A stretch of DNA of 64,000 nt from Vibrio marisflavi CECT 7928 (lineage in GTDB: Bacteria; Pseudomonadota; Gammaproteobacteria; Enterobacterales; Vibrionaceae): positions 24,332-88,331 of the forward strand of contig NZ_CAKLDM010000004.1 of NCBI RefSeq assembly GCF_921294215.1. The letters are read 5' to 3'. Both the position numbers and the translations under genes were made by a program. Under the pieces are notes generated by a model. It did not search any database and was not told where the DNA came from. It was given only the letters and a program-made list of their open reading frames with translations. Of the stretch, positions 8,370 to 17,372 are shown one piece after another (position 1 is the stretch's first letter; each line of letters begins with the position of its first letter).

Positions 8370-9751
8370 GCGTAGAAGATACCAAAGCGGAATTTGAAGC
8401 AATACTGAGTAAATCAAGTTGGTGGAGCCGGTTTATAGGCTCTCAGTTCGTATCCTATTTATCGCTGTTTATTTCTCAGTTTGTCGATCGTGCCTCTCAA
8501 ACTTGCGAACGATTGCTGCAAGAGTCATTTTTATCACTCGCAACGAAAAGAACCTCTATTCTAGCGGGTGCCGAAGATGTGATGTATGTGCCAAGGAAGA
8601 TATCACCATCAACCGGCCAGGGAAGAATAACCAATACCGGTACTGAGCGAATTGCACTTTCTGAGCTGACTCAGTGTGTCGCAGCAAACCAGGTGAGATA
8701 CACCATTATGGAAAGTATCGCCCTTGATCCCAATGAGAGCTTAGATGTCACGCTGAATCAGATGGAAATTGAGACGATCACGATGACGGTTGAAGAGCAG
8801 CAAGACTGGCTATCAATCAGTTTTGATGTGGACCTAACCGCTCGAATCCATAAGGCTATTGTGTATGTGAATGGGGAAATGTGGACCGAATCATTTAAGT
8901 TCCGCTACGCAACGTCAGAATCCAAAGTCTACATGGAGTATTACAAGTCTACAGACCAACTAGGCATTCGTTTTGGTAATGGCGTGAGCGGTATTTCTCC
9001 TGCAGCTGGTGACGTGATTTCTATTGATTTGTGGCTAACAGAAGGTGACACAACATTATTGAATGACCAGAAGCTTACTATCGTAGAAACCGACCCGGGA
9101 TCATCAACAAGTGTCAGCATTTCTACCGTTTCTCAGATCACCGGGGGCGATGTCGCAGAGGACATTGAATCGATTCGTAACGGTGCGCTTTACTCTACTA
9201 TCTACGACAATCAAATTGCTTGGGATGGCGACTATCAAGGCTTTATCAAGAGTAATATATCAAGCATTGTCTGGTTGTCGGTTTGGGGTGAAAAGGAGCA
9301 AGAGCTTTTAGCCGGCAAAAAAGACCTGGGCAATATCAACACGATTTTCATTTCTGCTTATTCCAGCAAAAAGTCTGATGAAGAACTGGACAAAGAAATC
9401 CTAGCTCTCTTTGATGGCCGCGAGGGATATAACGAAAGCTATAAGTACGTTACCAGGAAAGATGCGCCATTCACTGTCACTGTAGACGGCATTGTATTTG
9501 ATAGCTCAAACGCCCAAGACGTCACAAAAGCTGTCTCAGATAAATTGTCTTCATTGTATGGAAAAGATGTCAGCCCTGGGGCGATATACGTAAAATCCAT
9601 TTGGAGCGCTGTTGAATCTGTAGCGAAAGAGCAGGGCATTGATGAATACACAGTAACGTGTGAAGGCCTGCTTGATACAGTGCCAATCGATACATTCCAA
9701 TATCTCGACATCGATGCATCAACCATTACCTTTAACTATCGTAAGGCTTAG
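8366..9751 (+). CDS. gp6/J-like baseplate wedge protein
   Basis: This 461-residue protein belongs to the baseplate J / T4 gp6 type. It follows a gp25-like gene as in P2, Mu and T4 orders. Its middle carries the GG.VAEDIESIRNGALYS signature, close to the GGxxxESxEExRxRAP-type stretch of J proteins, followed by an alpha/beta domain and an ending strand series. gp6 proteins form the ring that holds the wedges together. It begins at GTG 8366, overlapping the gp25-like stop by four bases, with GGAG upstream. Confidence 0.78.
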   Translation: MSVEDTKAEFEAILSKSSWWSRFIGSQFVSYLSLFISQFVDRASQTCERLLQESFLSLATKRTSILAGAEDVMYVPRKISPSTGQGRITNTGTERIALSELTQCVAANQVRYTIMESIALDPNESLDVTLNQMEIETITMTVEEQQDWLSISFDVDLTARIHKAIVYVNGEMWTESFKFRYATSESKVYMEYYKSTDQLGIRFGNGVSGISPAAGDVISIDLWLTEGDTTLLNDQKLTIVETDPGSSTSVSISTVSQITGGDVAEDIESIRNGALYSTIYDNQIAWDGDYQGFIKSNISSIVWLSVWGEKEQELLAGKKDLGNINTIFISAYSSKKSDEELDKEILALFDGREGYNESYKYVTRKDAPFTVTVDGIVFDSSNAQDVTKAVSDKLSSLYGKDVSPGAIYVKSIWSAVESVAKEQGIDEYTVTCEGLLDTVPIDTFQYLDIDASTITFNYRKA

Positions 9752-9753
9752 TC

Positions 9754-10611
9754 ATGTGCGACCAAGATAACGAACAAGAGCAGCATTTAAAGAGCTGGTT
9801 AACAGGGCAACTCACTAAAACCAAGCAAAATGAGCAGTCCTGGACCGACTTGGCCAGCAGTATTGCAGAACTTGCCTCAAACCATATTGAAAGCTTTATT
9901 ACTCGCTTAAGAAGCCGAAATTCTTTGTACGACATGAACAAGGAAGATTTAGAGCAAGATTCTATTGAGCTGCGCAAAGTCTTTCCTTTGGGTGATGTGA
10001 GCGATGAAGACTTACCACACGTTATTATGCAGCGTAGGGATGAAATTCACTTTAAACGCAATGTGTACCCGCTTGTATCAACGCTTGCGCGTGAGTTCTC
10101 GGGCATGGAAGTCTCCTGGGAAAAGCTCTACGCACCGATTGACCAAGAAAAGTACCCATACGGTACCTTGTTTGCGCTAGAGAGTGAGCTGAGCGACTTT
10201 TACGACTTAACACCGGAAGATTTCTTTCTGACCAGTCGCGGCGTCATTCGAATCCCTATCAACAAGATACAAAGTGGTCCTGACGGCATTGGTAATGATG
10301 AAATTGACGCTTTTGAAGAGAAAGTAAAAAGGGTGATCTATCCACTCATTCCGTTGCGCATCGCTTGTGATGGCCAAACGTACTACATCAAATATGAACT
10401 TTCTGAGCTGGTGGAATGGGTAACGTACAGCGATGCTGTTACTGACCATTTAAAAACAGAAGAGAAGCCAATCAGTATCGAGCCGGCACCGATGAAAGTA
10501 ACTCAAAAGATGGAAACCACCGATGAGAAGAAAGTCGATGCAGTCTATGGTACTCCAAGAATGGATGCAGTCCCGATGGATGCTATTGCATTAGATCGCG
10601 TATACTACTAA
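9754..10611 (+). CDS. Baseplate wedge-like protein of unknown family
   Basis: This 285-residue protein follows the gp6/J-like gene with two bases between them, where other myoviruses encode gp7 or I proteins that connect the wedge to the fibres. The sequence has N-terminal helices, a mid region with WEKLYAPIDQEKYPYGTLF, and a methionine- and proline-rich C-terminal tail (PRMDAVPMDAIALDRVYY-like). No catalytic motif is visible. Baseplate wedge is inferred from operon position only. Confidence 0.6.
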   Translation: MCDQDNEQEQHLKSWLTGQLTKTKQNEQSWTDLASSIAELASNHIESFITRLRSRNSLYDMNKEDLEQDSIELRKVFPLGDVSDEDLPHVIMQRRDEIHFKRNVYPLVSTLAREFSGMEVSWEKLYAPIDQEKYPYGTLFALESELSDFYDLTPEDFFLTSRGVIRIPINKIQSGPDGIGNDEIDAFEEKVKRVIYPLIPLRIACDGQTYYIKYELSELVEWVTYSDAVTDHLKTEEKPISIEPAPMKVTQKMETTDEKKVDAVYGTPRMDAVPMDAIALDRVYY

Positions 10612-10658
10612 AAGCTCCCCCGCTTTAGAAAACGCCATGCCCAACATAAGGGAATAAC

Positions 10659-11117
10659 ATGGTAGTCGCACAAGAAGTTGTTCTAGAAAATACAGAATTA
10701 CTTAACCAATATTACGACCAACGAGCACTTTCAAGTCTGCCCAATGGTTATAATGCCTTTTTCCAGTTTGGCGATCTCGATTGGGGTTACGATCTCATTG
10801 AAACCGTAGATGGCAAACCAAGCTGTAAAGATATACCACTTGATAAAACAAGCATTGCAAATGTGTTCTACACATCAAAGGCGAACTATACCTACGTTAA
10901 CGGCAATATCGTTATTACTGCCTCGTTGCCAGCTGGTACATTCCCTGCCGGTGAATCACATCAATTCTCTTGTGTTGGCATAAAAGACACGAATAAAAAC
11001 CTCATTGGGGTAGCAGTAACGCAGCCAGTCTGGATTTATTCTGACCGTGGTATCTCAATTGAGATCATAATCAAAACAGCTAGAAGCGATTCAGCTCAAG
11101 TTGCAGTGGGGGCATAA
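10659..11117 (+). CDS. Baseplate or fibre-adaptor protein of unknown function
   Basis: This 152-residue protein lies between the last baseplate gene and the first fibre gene, overlapping the latter by one base (TAATG). It resembles N-terminal fibre-attachment domains: a short helical start, then beta strands around the FFQFGDLDWGYDLIE and ITASLPAGTFPAGESHQFSCVGIKD segments. A plausible role is linking the fibre to the wedge. I know of no firm family match. Confidence 0.55.
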   Translation: MVVAQEVVLENTELLNQYYDQRALSSLPNGYNAFFQFGDLDWGYDLIETVDGKPSCKDIPLDKTSIANVFYTSKANYTYVNGNIVITASLPAGTFPAGESHQFSCVGIKDTNKNLIGVAVTQPVWIYSDRGISIEIIIKTARSDSAQVAVGA

Positions 11118-12457
11118 TGACGTCTCCACAATTTGAAGAAACGATAATTCTTCCACCAGCGCTGGTGGATTTAAACGCGCTGCCTCTTCTCACTGATACG
11201 CAGTACTTAGAAGCCTTCACATCACAAAGCTTAAACCGAAAGTTTTGCGGGGTAGTACGCCGAGGAATATTCCGTGGTTACGCCTGTGAGCCTGGTAGTG
11301 GGCTAAATCTAGGTATCAATATTGGTAAAAACGCGTCGGGAGAGCCTGCAACGTTTGGTGTGGCTCTTGTTGAGCGTGATGATTACTTGCTGACGGTCCG
11401 ACAACAACACGATATGTCGGTAACACTGCAAGCGGGGAAAACATCTTATGTCGTTCTCGAGGCGATTTACCAACACGGCTTAAAAACCACCCAGGTAGAC
11501 ATTAATGCCACTCAAGAAGCCGCTTGTATCAAGGTGGTTGGAGAGGGCGAGGTCCAGTCTCACCACCTAGTTTTATGTAAAGCCGTGATCCCAGCGGGAA
11601 CCACTCAGCTAACCATGCTGCATCTAAACTTCGATGAGCGAGAGCAAGGCGGGTACGACCTGGAAGGTCACGTTAACCACCCCGATCCTCACGTTCAGTA
11701 CGAGCGTAAAGATAACGCGGCTACTGATGATGATATCAATAAGACATCATACGACGAAAAGCACGTCAAACTTCCTCAATTTTGGAAGGGTATTTACAAG
11801 AAACTAGATGGGTACAATATAGATACCAAGGCATCTCAATCTGACGCAGAAGCCGGTACCAACGACACTAAGTGGATGTCTCCGCTTAAAGTCATGCAAT
11901 GGTGGAATAAACTTAAAACGACATCGCTCGCTATTGCCGGTTTTTGGAGCTTTAGAAACTTAAAAGTTGATTCTACTGACAATAACAGCCCTGTCTTATA
12001 CGTGGAAGGCCACCGAAGCAATGCGTCTGACACCATTGGGACGATTTCCTTTAAGAACCGATACAACAACGATATCTATTCCATATTCGCCAATGGCAAG
12101 GGCGATCTATTCTGGCATGGCCACAAAATCTATCACGAAGGCAATAAGCCCTCTAAAGCCGATGTGGGCCTAAGTTCCGTGGTCAATGCAGGGCAAAGTA
12201 GCTCTGTAACCAGCACCAGCACCAGCACTTATGCGACAACTGCAGGTGTCAAAACGGCTTACGACAAAGCGGTATCCGCACTAAACACAGCCAACAGCAA
12301 AATGACGCAGACCCAAGGGGATGCTCGCTACGCTAGCTTAACCAGTGATCAAAACATCAATGGCAAAAACACATTTGCCGAAGAAATAGGCGTCACTGAG
12401 AAAAGCAGCATCAAATACGATCCAACGTCTGAAACCATTCAGTTCAAATTCAGTTAA
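11117..12457 (+). CDS. Tail fibre protein
   Basis: This 446-residue protein has a fibre layout: an N-terminal attachment domain to about residue 170, a HVNHPDPHVQYERKD segment typical of P2-type fibre shafts, and a C-terminal S/T-rich shaft with ARYASLTSDQ.I and KM.Q...ARY repeats. The last part resembles the SDSVSSTSST...KMTQSTADSRYLAI stretch of the fibre at 19549, showing that fibre genes here share exchangeable shaft modules. It would bind the host surface or support the terminal adhesins. No enzymatic motif is seen. Confidence 0.72.
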   Translation: MTSPQFEETIILPPALVDLNALPLLTDTQYLEAFTSQSLNRKFCGVVRRGIFRGYACEPGSGLNLGINIGKNASGEPATFGVALVERDDYLLTVRQQHDMSVTLQAGKTSYVVLEAIYQHGLKTTQVDINATQEAACIKVVGEGEVQSHHLVLCKAVIPAGTTQLTMLHLNFDEREQGGYDLEGHVNHPDPHVQYERKDNAATDDDINKTSYDEKHVKLPQFWKGIYKKLDGYNIDTKASQSDAEAGTNDTKWMSPLKVMQWWNKLKTTSLAIAGFWSFRNLKVDSTDNNSPVLYVEGHRSNASDTIGTISFKNRYNNDIYSIFANGKGDLFWHGHKIYHEGNKPSKADVGLSSVVNAGQSSSVTSTSTSTYATTAGVKTAYDKAVSALNTANSKMTQTQGDARYASLTSDQNINGKNTFAEEIGVTEKSSIKYDPTSETIQFKFS

Positions 12458-12466
12458 GAGATACCC

Positions 12467-15400
12467 ATGACAGAACTAGTAGCGTGGTACCCACTCCACA
12501 AAGACACTAACGATTGGTCCGGCAATGGTCTTCATCCGACTGACGGCGAATCTGTTGCATTAACAGCAGGCGGAAAGATTGGGGCGCAATGCTTGCAGTG
12601 CTCGAAAGTGCTCACCATTTTACCGTCCAGCAAAATCAAAAAGGCACTCTCAGGCAAGGGACTTTCTATCGCATTGTGGATAAAAGAAGGCCATGCATAC
12701 GGTGAAAATAACTGGCAAGACATTATTCGTTGGGATGCAGGTGGCTATTCGCCTCGAATAGAGCGTCAAATGGCCTATCAACAAAATAATGAGTGTATCG
12801 ACATTGGGTTTACTTTTAATACAACGCCAGGCTTAACCATCGCAGAAGATGACACTTTATCCGTCAAAAAAGGCGACTGGTTTCATTTCGCTGTTGTGAG
12901 AGAGGAAGACACAATATCGATGTACGTCAATGGAGTAATGCAGAGAACAGTAGAGTTGACTGGAGATCTGGCCGAACCATTTTCTGAGCCTACATCATCT
13001 TTTATGATAGCCAAGGAAACGCAAAACACAGATATTTGTGACGTTCGCCTGTACGACGGGGCCATTTCACTCAAAACCATTAAAGAACTTGCGAAAGCAA
13101 AGATCGTACATATCGACTTTTCTAGCTCTAACTTTTTCGATAAAAGCGAGTATAACCAGCCGATCGTTCAATCTGAGGTGGCGCCACTATTTAAGCAAGA
13201 AATAGGGAACAATGTCGGCCTGGGCTCTGCCTACTTTGGAAAAAATCAATACCTTGAAATTATGGACGAAGATGAGTTTCCAGCCTTTTTGGGGCGCGGA
13301 GAACCAACGTCTTTTGTTCTGGACTTTATGAGGAATGCTTCCCCAGCCGTAACAACCGATTCATTTTTGGCTGGAATAACCACCGCTAACAACACCGTCG
13401 ATTATTTTAGCCTTGGTGTTTCAAACCATGACGACGATGTACCCGATGCAAAAAAAATCAAAGCGTACATGCAATGGGGAGGAAAAAACATTGTTCTACT
13501 CGGGCCAGACAACATTGAGCTAGAAAAATGGTACCAAGTGGTTCTCACCGTAAACCCAATCACACATGACTGTGCCCTGTACATTAACGGGGAGTTGGTA
13601 GACAAGAAAAATGATCCCGCAATCGTAATGGCCAGCTTAGAGTCTAGAGGTCTCATTATGGGGATGTCTACTGCATCTCTACCTGTGAACAGATATAACT
13701 TTGAAGGATACATAGATGACTTCCGACTGTACGCCTCTGAGTTATCAGCGGACGATATAAAAGAGCTATACCAGGTAAAAGCGAGCGTAGATAAAAAAGG
13801 GGAGTTTCGCTGTAACCAGCTGTCAGAACGTATTGTTGATAACTACGTTGCAGATTGGGTGCCTGTGCCTGTAAACAGTGCTGTAGGGACAATAGTTGAT
13901 ACTGGACTTATAGGCGCTTTGGGGCAGCCTATCTATCGATGGACTGCAGGAGTGGCTGATTCATATACCCTCTATTCACATATGTCTGGAGTCATACCAA
14001 AAGGCACCAAATTTAAGGCATCGATAAAGGCTAGGCGAGTTGGTGGTGATGTCGACGCAGGAATGGAGATGTTTTTCTTCAGTGAAAACAACTCCTATTT
14101 GACAAAGAACCAGTTTGTCCCAACGACTGAGTGGGAAACGTATACCTTTGACATTATCGGTAATGCAGATCTATCAAAAGCAAGATTAGACAACCAGTAC
14201 TTATATGATGTGAACCAGGTACTAGAATTCACTGATTTCAAAGTGGAAATTCAGGTTGGGCCAACGGACGGACTTCTCTTATATGCACCATATAGAAGCG
14301 CTGGAAATCCTAATGATTACTCGGGAGCTGGTCATGTTGGTACCTTAAAGAATGTGGATTCAACAAACCCAGCATTGACCGATGACGGGTACTCTTTCCC
14401 TGCAGAACAAAAGTCACACAATGGCGGGTACATTCACTATGAAGACTTGAGTTTGCAAGGTGAAGAGACGCTAACAATCTCCATGTTATTTAAGCTCTCC
14501 AAATATAGGTATGACTCGGACTGCCTATGCTCGCTTGGTGATAATGACATTCTGTTCACTATCGACCCTAATCGTGATTTGTTATTAGTGAGTAGAAACA
14601 CTGGAGCGGATAGAAGAATCTACACGACGAACCATCCGATTGACGTTGAGAAATGGCATGCTGTCACTATTTCAATGACAAACAACCCTGACGGAGTAAC
14701 TGCCACCGGCGAAATTACATTGAATGGTGAGGTGGTTGCGTCTGGAGCTGTAAATCGCCTAAATACCCATACTTACCCGTCTACATTCGCCGTTGGCCAA
14801 GATTGGGATAACAAGGTACCAACGGACTTTTTTGCAGGAACAATAGGTGAGGTCCGAGTCTACAACCGTTTGTTGAGCCTGGCTGAACAACAAGATATCT
14901 CTAATAAATTACTTGGAAGTTTAGGATCAGGCCTAAGTGACGGCTTGCTTGAGAATGTTTTAGACACTAACTATCAAAAGGAAGTAAACAGACAAGGCGT
15001 TGCTCAATTTGAACAATTTTCAGAAATAGGACCAACGCTGGGTATGCTGTTATACGCACCATTCCATGATGATGCTGATGATTGCTCCGGTGGTGGCCAC
15101 ATTGGAACCTTGAAGAATCTCAATGCAACGAATCCCGCTTTAACCTCTGATGGCTACGTATTTCCTTCAACAAAATATACGCAAACGGGCGGGTACATTC
15201 ATTACGAAGACCTGTACTTTCAAGAAGAAGAAACACTGACAGCTGTTTATCTGTTTAAGCAGTCCTCTGATAACTCGTACAGTTCAGATTTTCAAATGCA
15301 CATTGCAAGCCTTGGCGACAATGATCTCAACCATAGAATAACAGCTGGTGGAGAGCTAAGCGTGTTCGTAAATGGAAAGATTGTAAGTGCACCCAATAAT

Positions 15401-15745
15401 CTAGTCGAACCTGACACCTGGAATGTTGCCATATTCTCAGTTGCCAACAACTCTACCAAATCTGAGTCCACAGCATCGGTCACTCTCAATGGTGAGTTAT
15501 TAGCAACAGGCCCGTGTGCTCCACTCAACATTCGCACTTACGTCAATTCATTCTCGGTCGGCCAGGACTGGGATGGAAATTTACCTAGTGACTTTTTTGA
15601 AGGAACAATAGGCGAAGTTCGAGTTTACAACCGCTTGCTGTCACAGGCCGAACAAAAGCAACTTACCGATTTATTACTTGGGAATGCTGGTGCCATGATT
15701 GGCAAAACTGGCGAACTCACATGCGCTCAATTCAATGAAGTTTAA
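12467..15745 (+). CDS. Giant LamG-repeat receptor-binding protein
   Basis: This 1092-residue protein is built from about four concanavalin A-like (LamG) domains at residues 1-210, 215-435, 600-840 and 855-1075. Each ends in the family pattern of a jelly roll followed by EVRVYNRLLS or DFRLYASELS. The last two are near duplicates, sharing for example TLKN(V/L)(D/N), GGYIHYEDL, VGQDWD and GTIGEVRVYNRLLS. A galactose-binding-like module lies between (about 440-590). Such domains bind glycans or proteins, so this is probably a variable host-receptor adhesin. It follows the fibre gene directly and is followed by a collar-type fibre gene. Confidence 0.75.
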   Translation: MTELVAWYPLHKDTNDWSGNGLHPTDGESVALTAGGKIGAQCLQCSKVLTILPSSKIKKALSGKGLSIALWIKEGHAYGENNWQDIIRWDAGGYSPRIERQMAYQQNNECIDIGFTFNTTPGLTIAEDDTLSVKKGDWFHFAVVREEDTISMYVNGVMQRTVELTGDLAEPFSEPTSSFMIAKETQNTDICDVRLYDGAISLKTIKELAKAKIVHIDFSSSNFFDKSEYNQPIVQSEVAPLFKQEIGNNVGLGSAYFGKNQYLEIMDEDEFPAFLGRGEPTSFVLDFMRNASPAVTTDSFLAGITTANNTVDYFSLGVSNHDDDVPDAKKIKAYMQWGGKNIVLLGPDNIELEKWYQVVLTVNPITHDCALYINGELVDKKNDPAIVMASLESRGLIMGMSTASLPVNRYNFEGYIDDFRLYASELSADDIKELYQVKASVDKKGEFRCNQLSERIVDNYVADWVPVPVNSAVGTIVDTGLIGALGQPIYRWTAGVADSYTLYSHMSGVIPKGTKFKASIKARRVGGDVDAGMEMFFFSENNSYLTKNQFVPTTEWETYTFDIIGNADLSKARLDNQYLYDVNQVLEFTDFKVEIQVGPTDGLLLYAPYRSAGNPNDYSGAGHVGTLKNVDSTNPALTDDGYSFPAEQKSHNGGYIHYEDLSLQGEETLTISMLFKLSKYRYDSDCLCSLGDNDILFTIDPNRDLLLVSRNTGADRRIYTTNHPIDVEKWHAVTISMTNNPDGVTATGEITLNGEVVASGAVNRLNTHTYPSTFAVGQDWDNKVPTDFFAGTIGEVRVYNRLLSLAEQQDISNKLLGSLGSGLSDGLLENVLDTNYQKEVNRQGVAQFEQFSEIGPTLGMLLYAPFHDDADDCSGGGHIGTLKNLNATNPALTSDGYVFPSTKYTQTGGYIHYEDLYFQEEETLTAVYLFKQSSDNSYSSDFQMHIASLGDNDLNHRITAGGELSVFVNGKIVSAPNNLVEPDTWNVAIFSVANNSTKSESTASVTLNGELLATGPCAPLNIRTYVNSFSVGQDWDGNLPSDFFEGTIGEVRVYNRLLSQAEQKQLTDLLLGNAGAMIGKTGELTCAQFNEV

Positions 15746-15776
15746 TCACCATTCAATATCAACGTAGGGGAAATAT

Positions 15777-16376
15777 ATGGCAGAACTTGGGCCATCCAAT
15801 GTAAATGGCAATTTAAACGTAACTAAAGAACTGACAGAAGGAGGTAAACGCGTATACAGCGAAAATCACACAAATTGCCCTGTAGGGGTGCCACTTCCTT
15901 GGCCAAGTGATGACGAGCCCAACGGGTTCGCCATCATGAAAGGGCAGGCTTTCGATGTTGAGGCTTACCCAGCTTTAGCCAAAGCCTATCCAACAGGGAT
16001 ATTGCCCGATTTAAGAGGCATGGCCATTGTAGGCAAAACAGATAACGAGTTAATCCTGGCCTATGAGCCCGACCAGGTGAAAAGCCACAACCATGATGCC
16101 TCTGTGAGTTCGGTAGATATGGGCACAAAAACGACGAACAGTACAGGTGATCATACCCACCCAATTCCTATCTATAGTCGTGATAACGCAGGCTATCAGC
16201 TGGGTGAATCCGGTGGCTACAACACCGGCAGAATAAAATATCCCGATAATAACGGCACTCACTCGCATACCGTCGCTATTGGCTCACACGCTCACACAGT
16301 GACAGTTGCAGCCTTTGGTGAAGTGGCGAACACGATTAAGAACATAAAATTTAACTGGATTGTAAGGCTGGCATAA
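15777..16376 (+). CDS. Tail collar-type fibre protein
   Basis: This 199-residue protein has a tail-collar domain: a PVGVPLPWPSDDEPNGFAIMKGQAF beginning, the LPDLRGMAIVGK core and a C-terminal HSHTV...HAHTVTVAAFGE strand, all found at the ends of Mu/P2/lambda fibres. Its N-terminal 35 residues (MAELG.S.VNGNL.VT) match the start of the 19549 fibre and a remnant at 19145, so the attachment module has been copied. It would trimerise at the fibre tip. Its stop directly abuts the next start. Confidence 0.75.
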   Translation: MAELGPSNVNGNLNVTKELTEGGKRVYSENHTNCPVGVPLPWPSDDEPNGFAIMKGQAFDVEAYPALAKAYPTGILPDLRGMAIVGKTDNELILAYEPDQVKSHNHDASVSSVDMGTKTTNSTGDHTHPIPIYSRDNAGYQLGESGGYNTGRIKYPDNNGTHSHTVAIGSHAHTVTVAAFGEVANTIKNIKFNWIVRLA

Positions 16377-16553
16377 ATGACCAAATTTTACACTGAATCA
16401 CAAAATGTCAACGTATCTAGAATCAGTCGGGAAGGCTGGTGGCTGGAAAATGGCGTTGAACATGTCGCTGCAAATACTGCACTCGGTGCAGATTGCACAA
16501 CAACCATTTATCAACCTTCTAAACCAGGGTTAATAGCGAAATACCAAAAATAA
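16377..16553 (+). CDS. Short ORF after the collar fibre, possible fibre-assembly remnant
   Basis: A 58-residue reading frame starts at the base following the collar gene's stop. It has no motif I recognise (ends SKPGLIAKYQK) and is short for a Tfa-like chaperone. An IS200/IS605 element begins about 30 bases downstream, and a Tfa-like C-terminal piece lies on the far side of that element, so this could be the N-terminal part of a gene that the region has lost. It could also be an intact small protein. Weak case either way. Confidence 0.4.
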   Translation: MTKFYTESQNVNVSRISREGWWLENGVEHVAANTALGADCTTTIYQPSKPGLIAKYQK

Positions 16554-16557
16554 CTGA

Positions 16558-16587
16558 CTCGAACCTAGCACAGATGGCAGGTTCGAG
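16558..16587 (+). terminator. Inverted repeat after the fibre gene
   Basis: A perfect 9-bp inverted repeat (CTCGAACCT / AGGTTCGAG, 12-base loop) follows the short ORF. It has no T-run, so it may be a weak terminator of the fibre operon or part of the insertion element's left end. Confidence 0.35.
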
Positions 16588-16594
16588 CGGATAG

Positions 16595-16614
16595 CCCCGT
16601 CACCTGTGGCGGGG
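16595..16614. repeat. Left-end hairpin of the IS200/IS605 element
   Basis: A 7-bp stem with one T-G wobble (CCCCGTC / GGCGGGG, loop ACCTGT) matches the right-end hairpin in stem sequence. It is the likely TnpA recognition structure in the left end. Confidence 0.75.
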
Positions 16615-16622
16615 GAGCGAGA

Positions 16623-17027
16623 TTAATGCGGTCTATTTTGTTGTTCTATATATTGTTTGAGAACGTTCAAAGGCGCACCGCCCACGGAGCCAACAAAATA
16701 GCTAGGCGACCAAAGAGCGTTTTTTCTCCATGCCACTTGATTGAGTTCTGGAAAGTGGCGTTTCATCTCTCTGCTAGTTATCCCTTTCAGCGCGTTCGTT
16801 AACTTCGACAGCGATGTTGAGGGATGGTAATTGATTAACAGATGCACATGATCAGACTCGCCGTTGAACTCAGATAGTACCGCTTGATGATTCTCGCAAA
16901 TCTCACTCATCATTCCTTTTAGCTTATCCAAGTGCTCACCAGTGAAAACCTTTCCTCTGTACTTGGTGACAAATATCAAATGGGCATGAAGCATGTAAAC
17001 AACATGCCTACCTTTCCTTAATTCCAT
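16623..17027 (-). CDS. tnpA: IS200-type Y1 transposase TnpA
   Basis: This 134-residue protein is a complete Y1 HUH transposase. The HUH pair is visible as H60-V-H62 in the SDHVHLLI strand and the catalytic tyrosine as Y126 in LKQYIEQQ. The N-terminal strand HVVYMLHAHLIFVTKYRGKVF is typical of IS200 enzymes. It cleaves and joins single-stranded element ends. All expected active residues are present, so the element may still be mobile. It is transcribed away from tnpB. Confidence 0.95.
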   Translation of the reverse strand: MELRKGRHVVYMLHAHLIFVTKYRGKVFTGEHLDKLKGMMSEICENHQAVLSEFNGESDHVHLLINYHPSTSLSKLTNALKGITSREMKRHFPELNQVAWRKNALWSPSYFVGSVGGAPLNVLKQYIEQQNRPH

Positions 17028-17099
17028 AAATTAGACCTTGACTTAAATGTTTGCCGTATCGTATGTTTAGCATGACCTAAAGTCAAATAAGACCATGAA

Positions 17100-17372
17100 A
17101 TGCCAAGACTAAACAAAGAGCAAAGAATAGCGCGAGATTATGAGCGCTTTTTAGCTCGCGTGAATGAAAAGCGAAGCGCTGGTTTAGACGTTGTTGCCTA
17201 CGCATTAGCTAATGGTAAAGCGTACAAGCATCTAACTGATGCCGAGAAATCAGATTACAAAGCCAGAAAGAAAGCCGTTGCGAAGGCAAAAGCGGAAAAA
17301 GAAGCACGTAAGGAACAAATGTTGCTCGATTCTATCGATGCGGAATTTAGAAAAGCCAAGGCGCAGCAATGA
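17100..17372 (+). CDS. Small basic protein coupled to tnpB
   Basis: This 90-residue protein is rich in K, R, A and E and probably almost all helix, with a long charged C-terminal half. It lies inside the insertion element between tnpA and tnpB, and its stop overlaps the tnpB start (ATGA), which implies translational coupling. IS605 elements usually lack such a gene. It could be an RNA- or DNA-binding helper or a regulator of TnpB. I know of no family match. Confidence 0.6.
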   Translation: MPRLNKEQRIARDYERFLARVNEKRSAGLDVVAYALANGKAYKHLTDAEKSDYKARKKAVAKAKAEKEARKEQMLLDSIDAEFRKAKAQQ

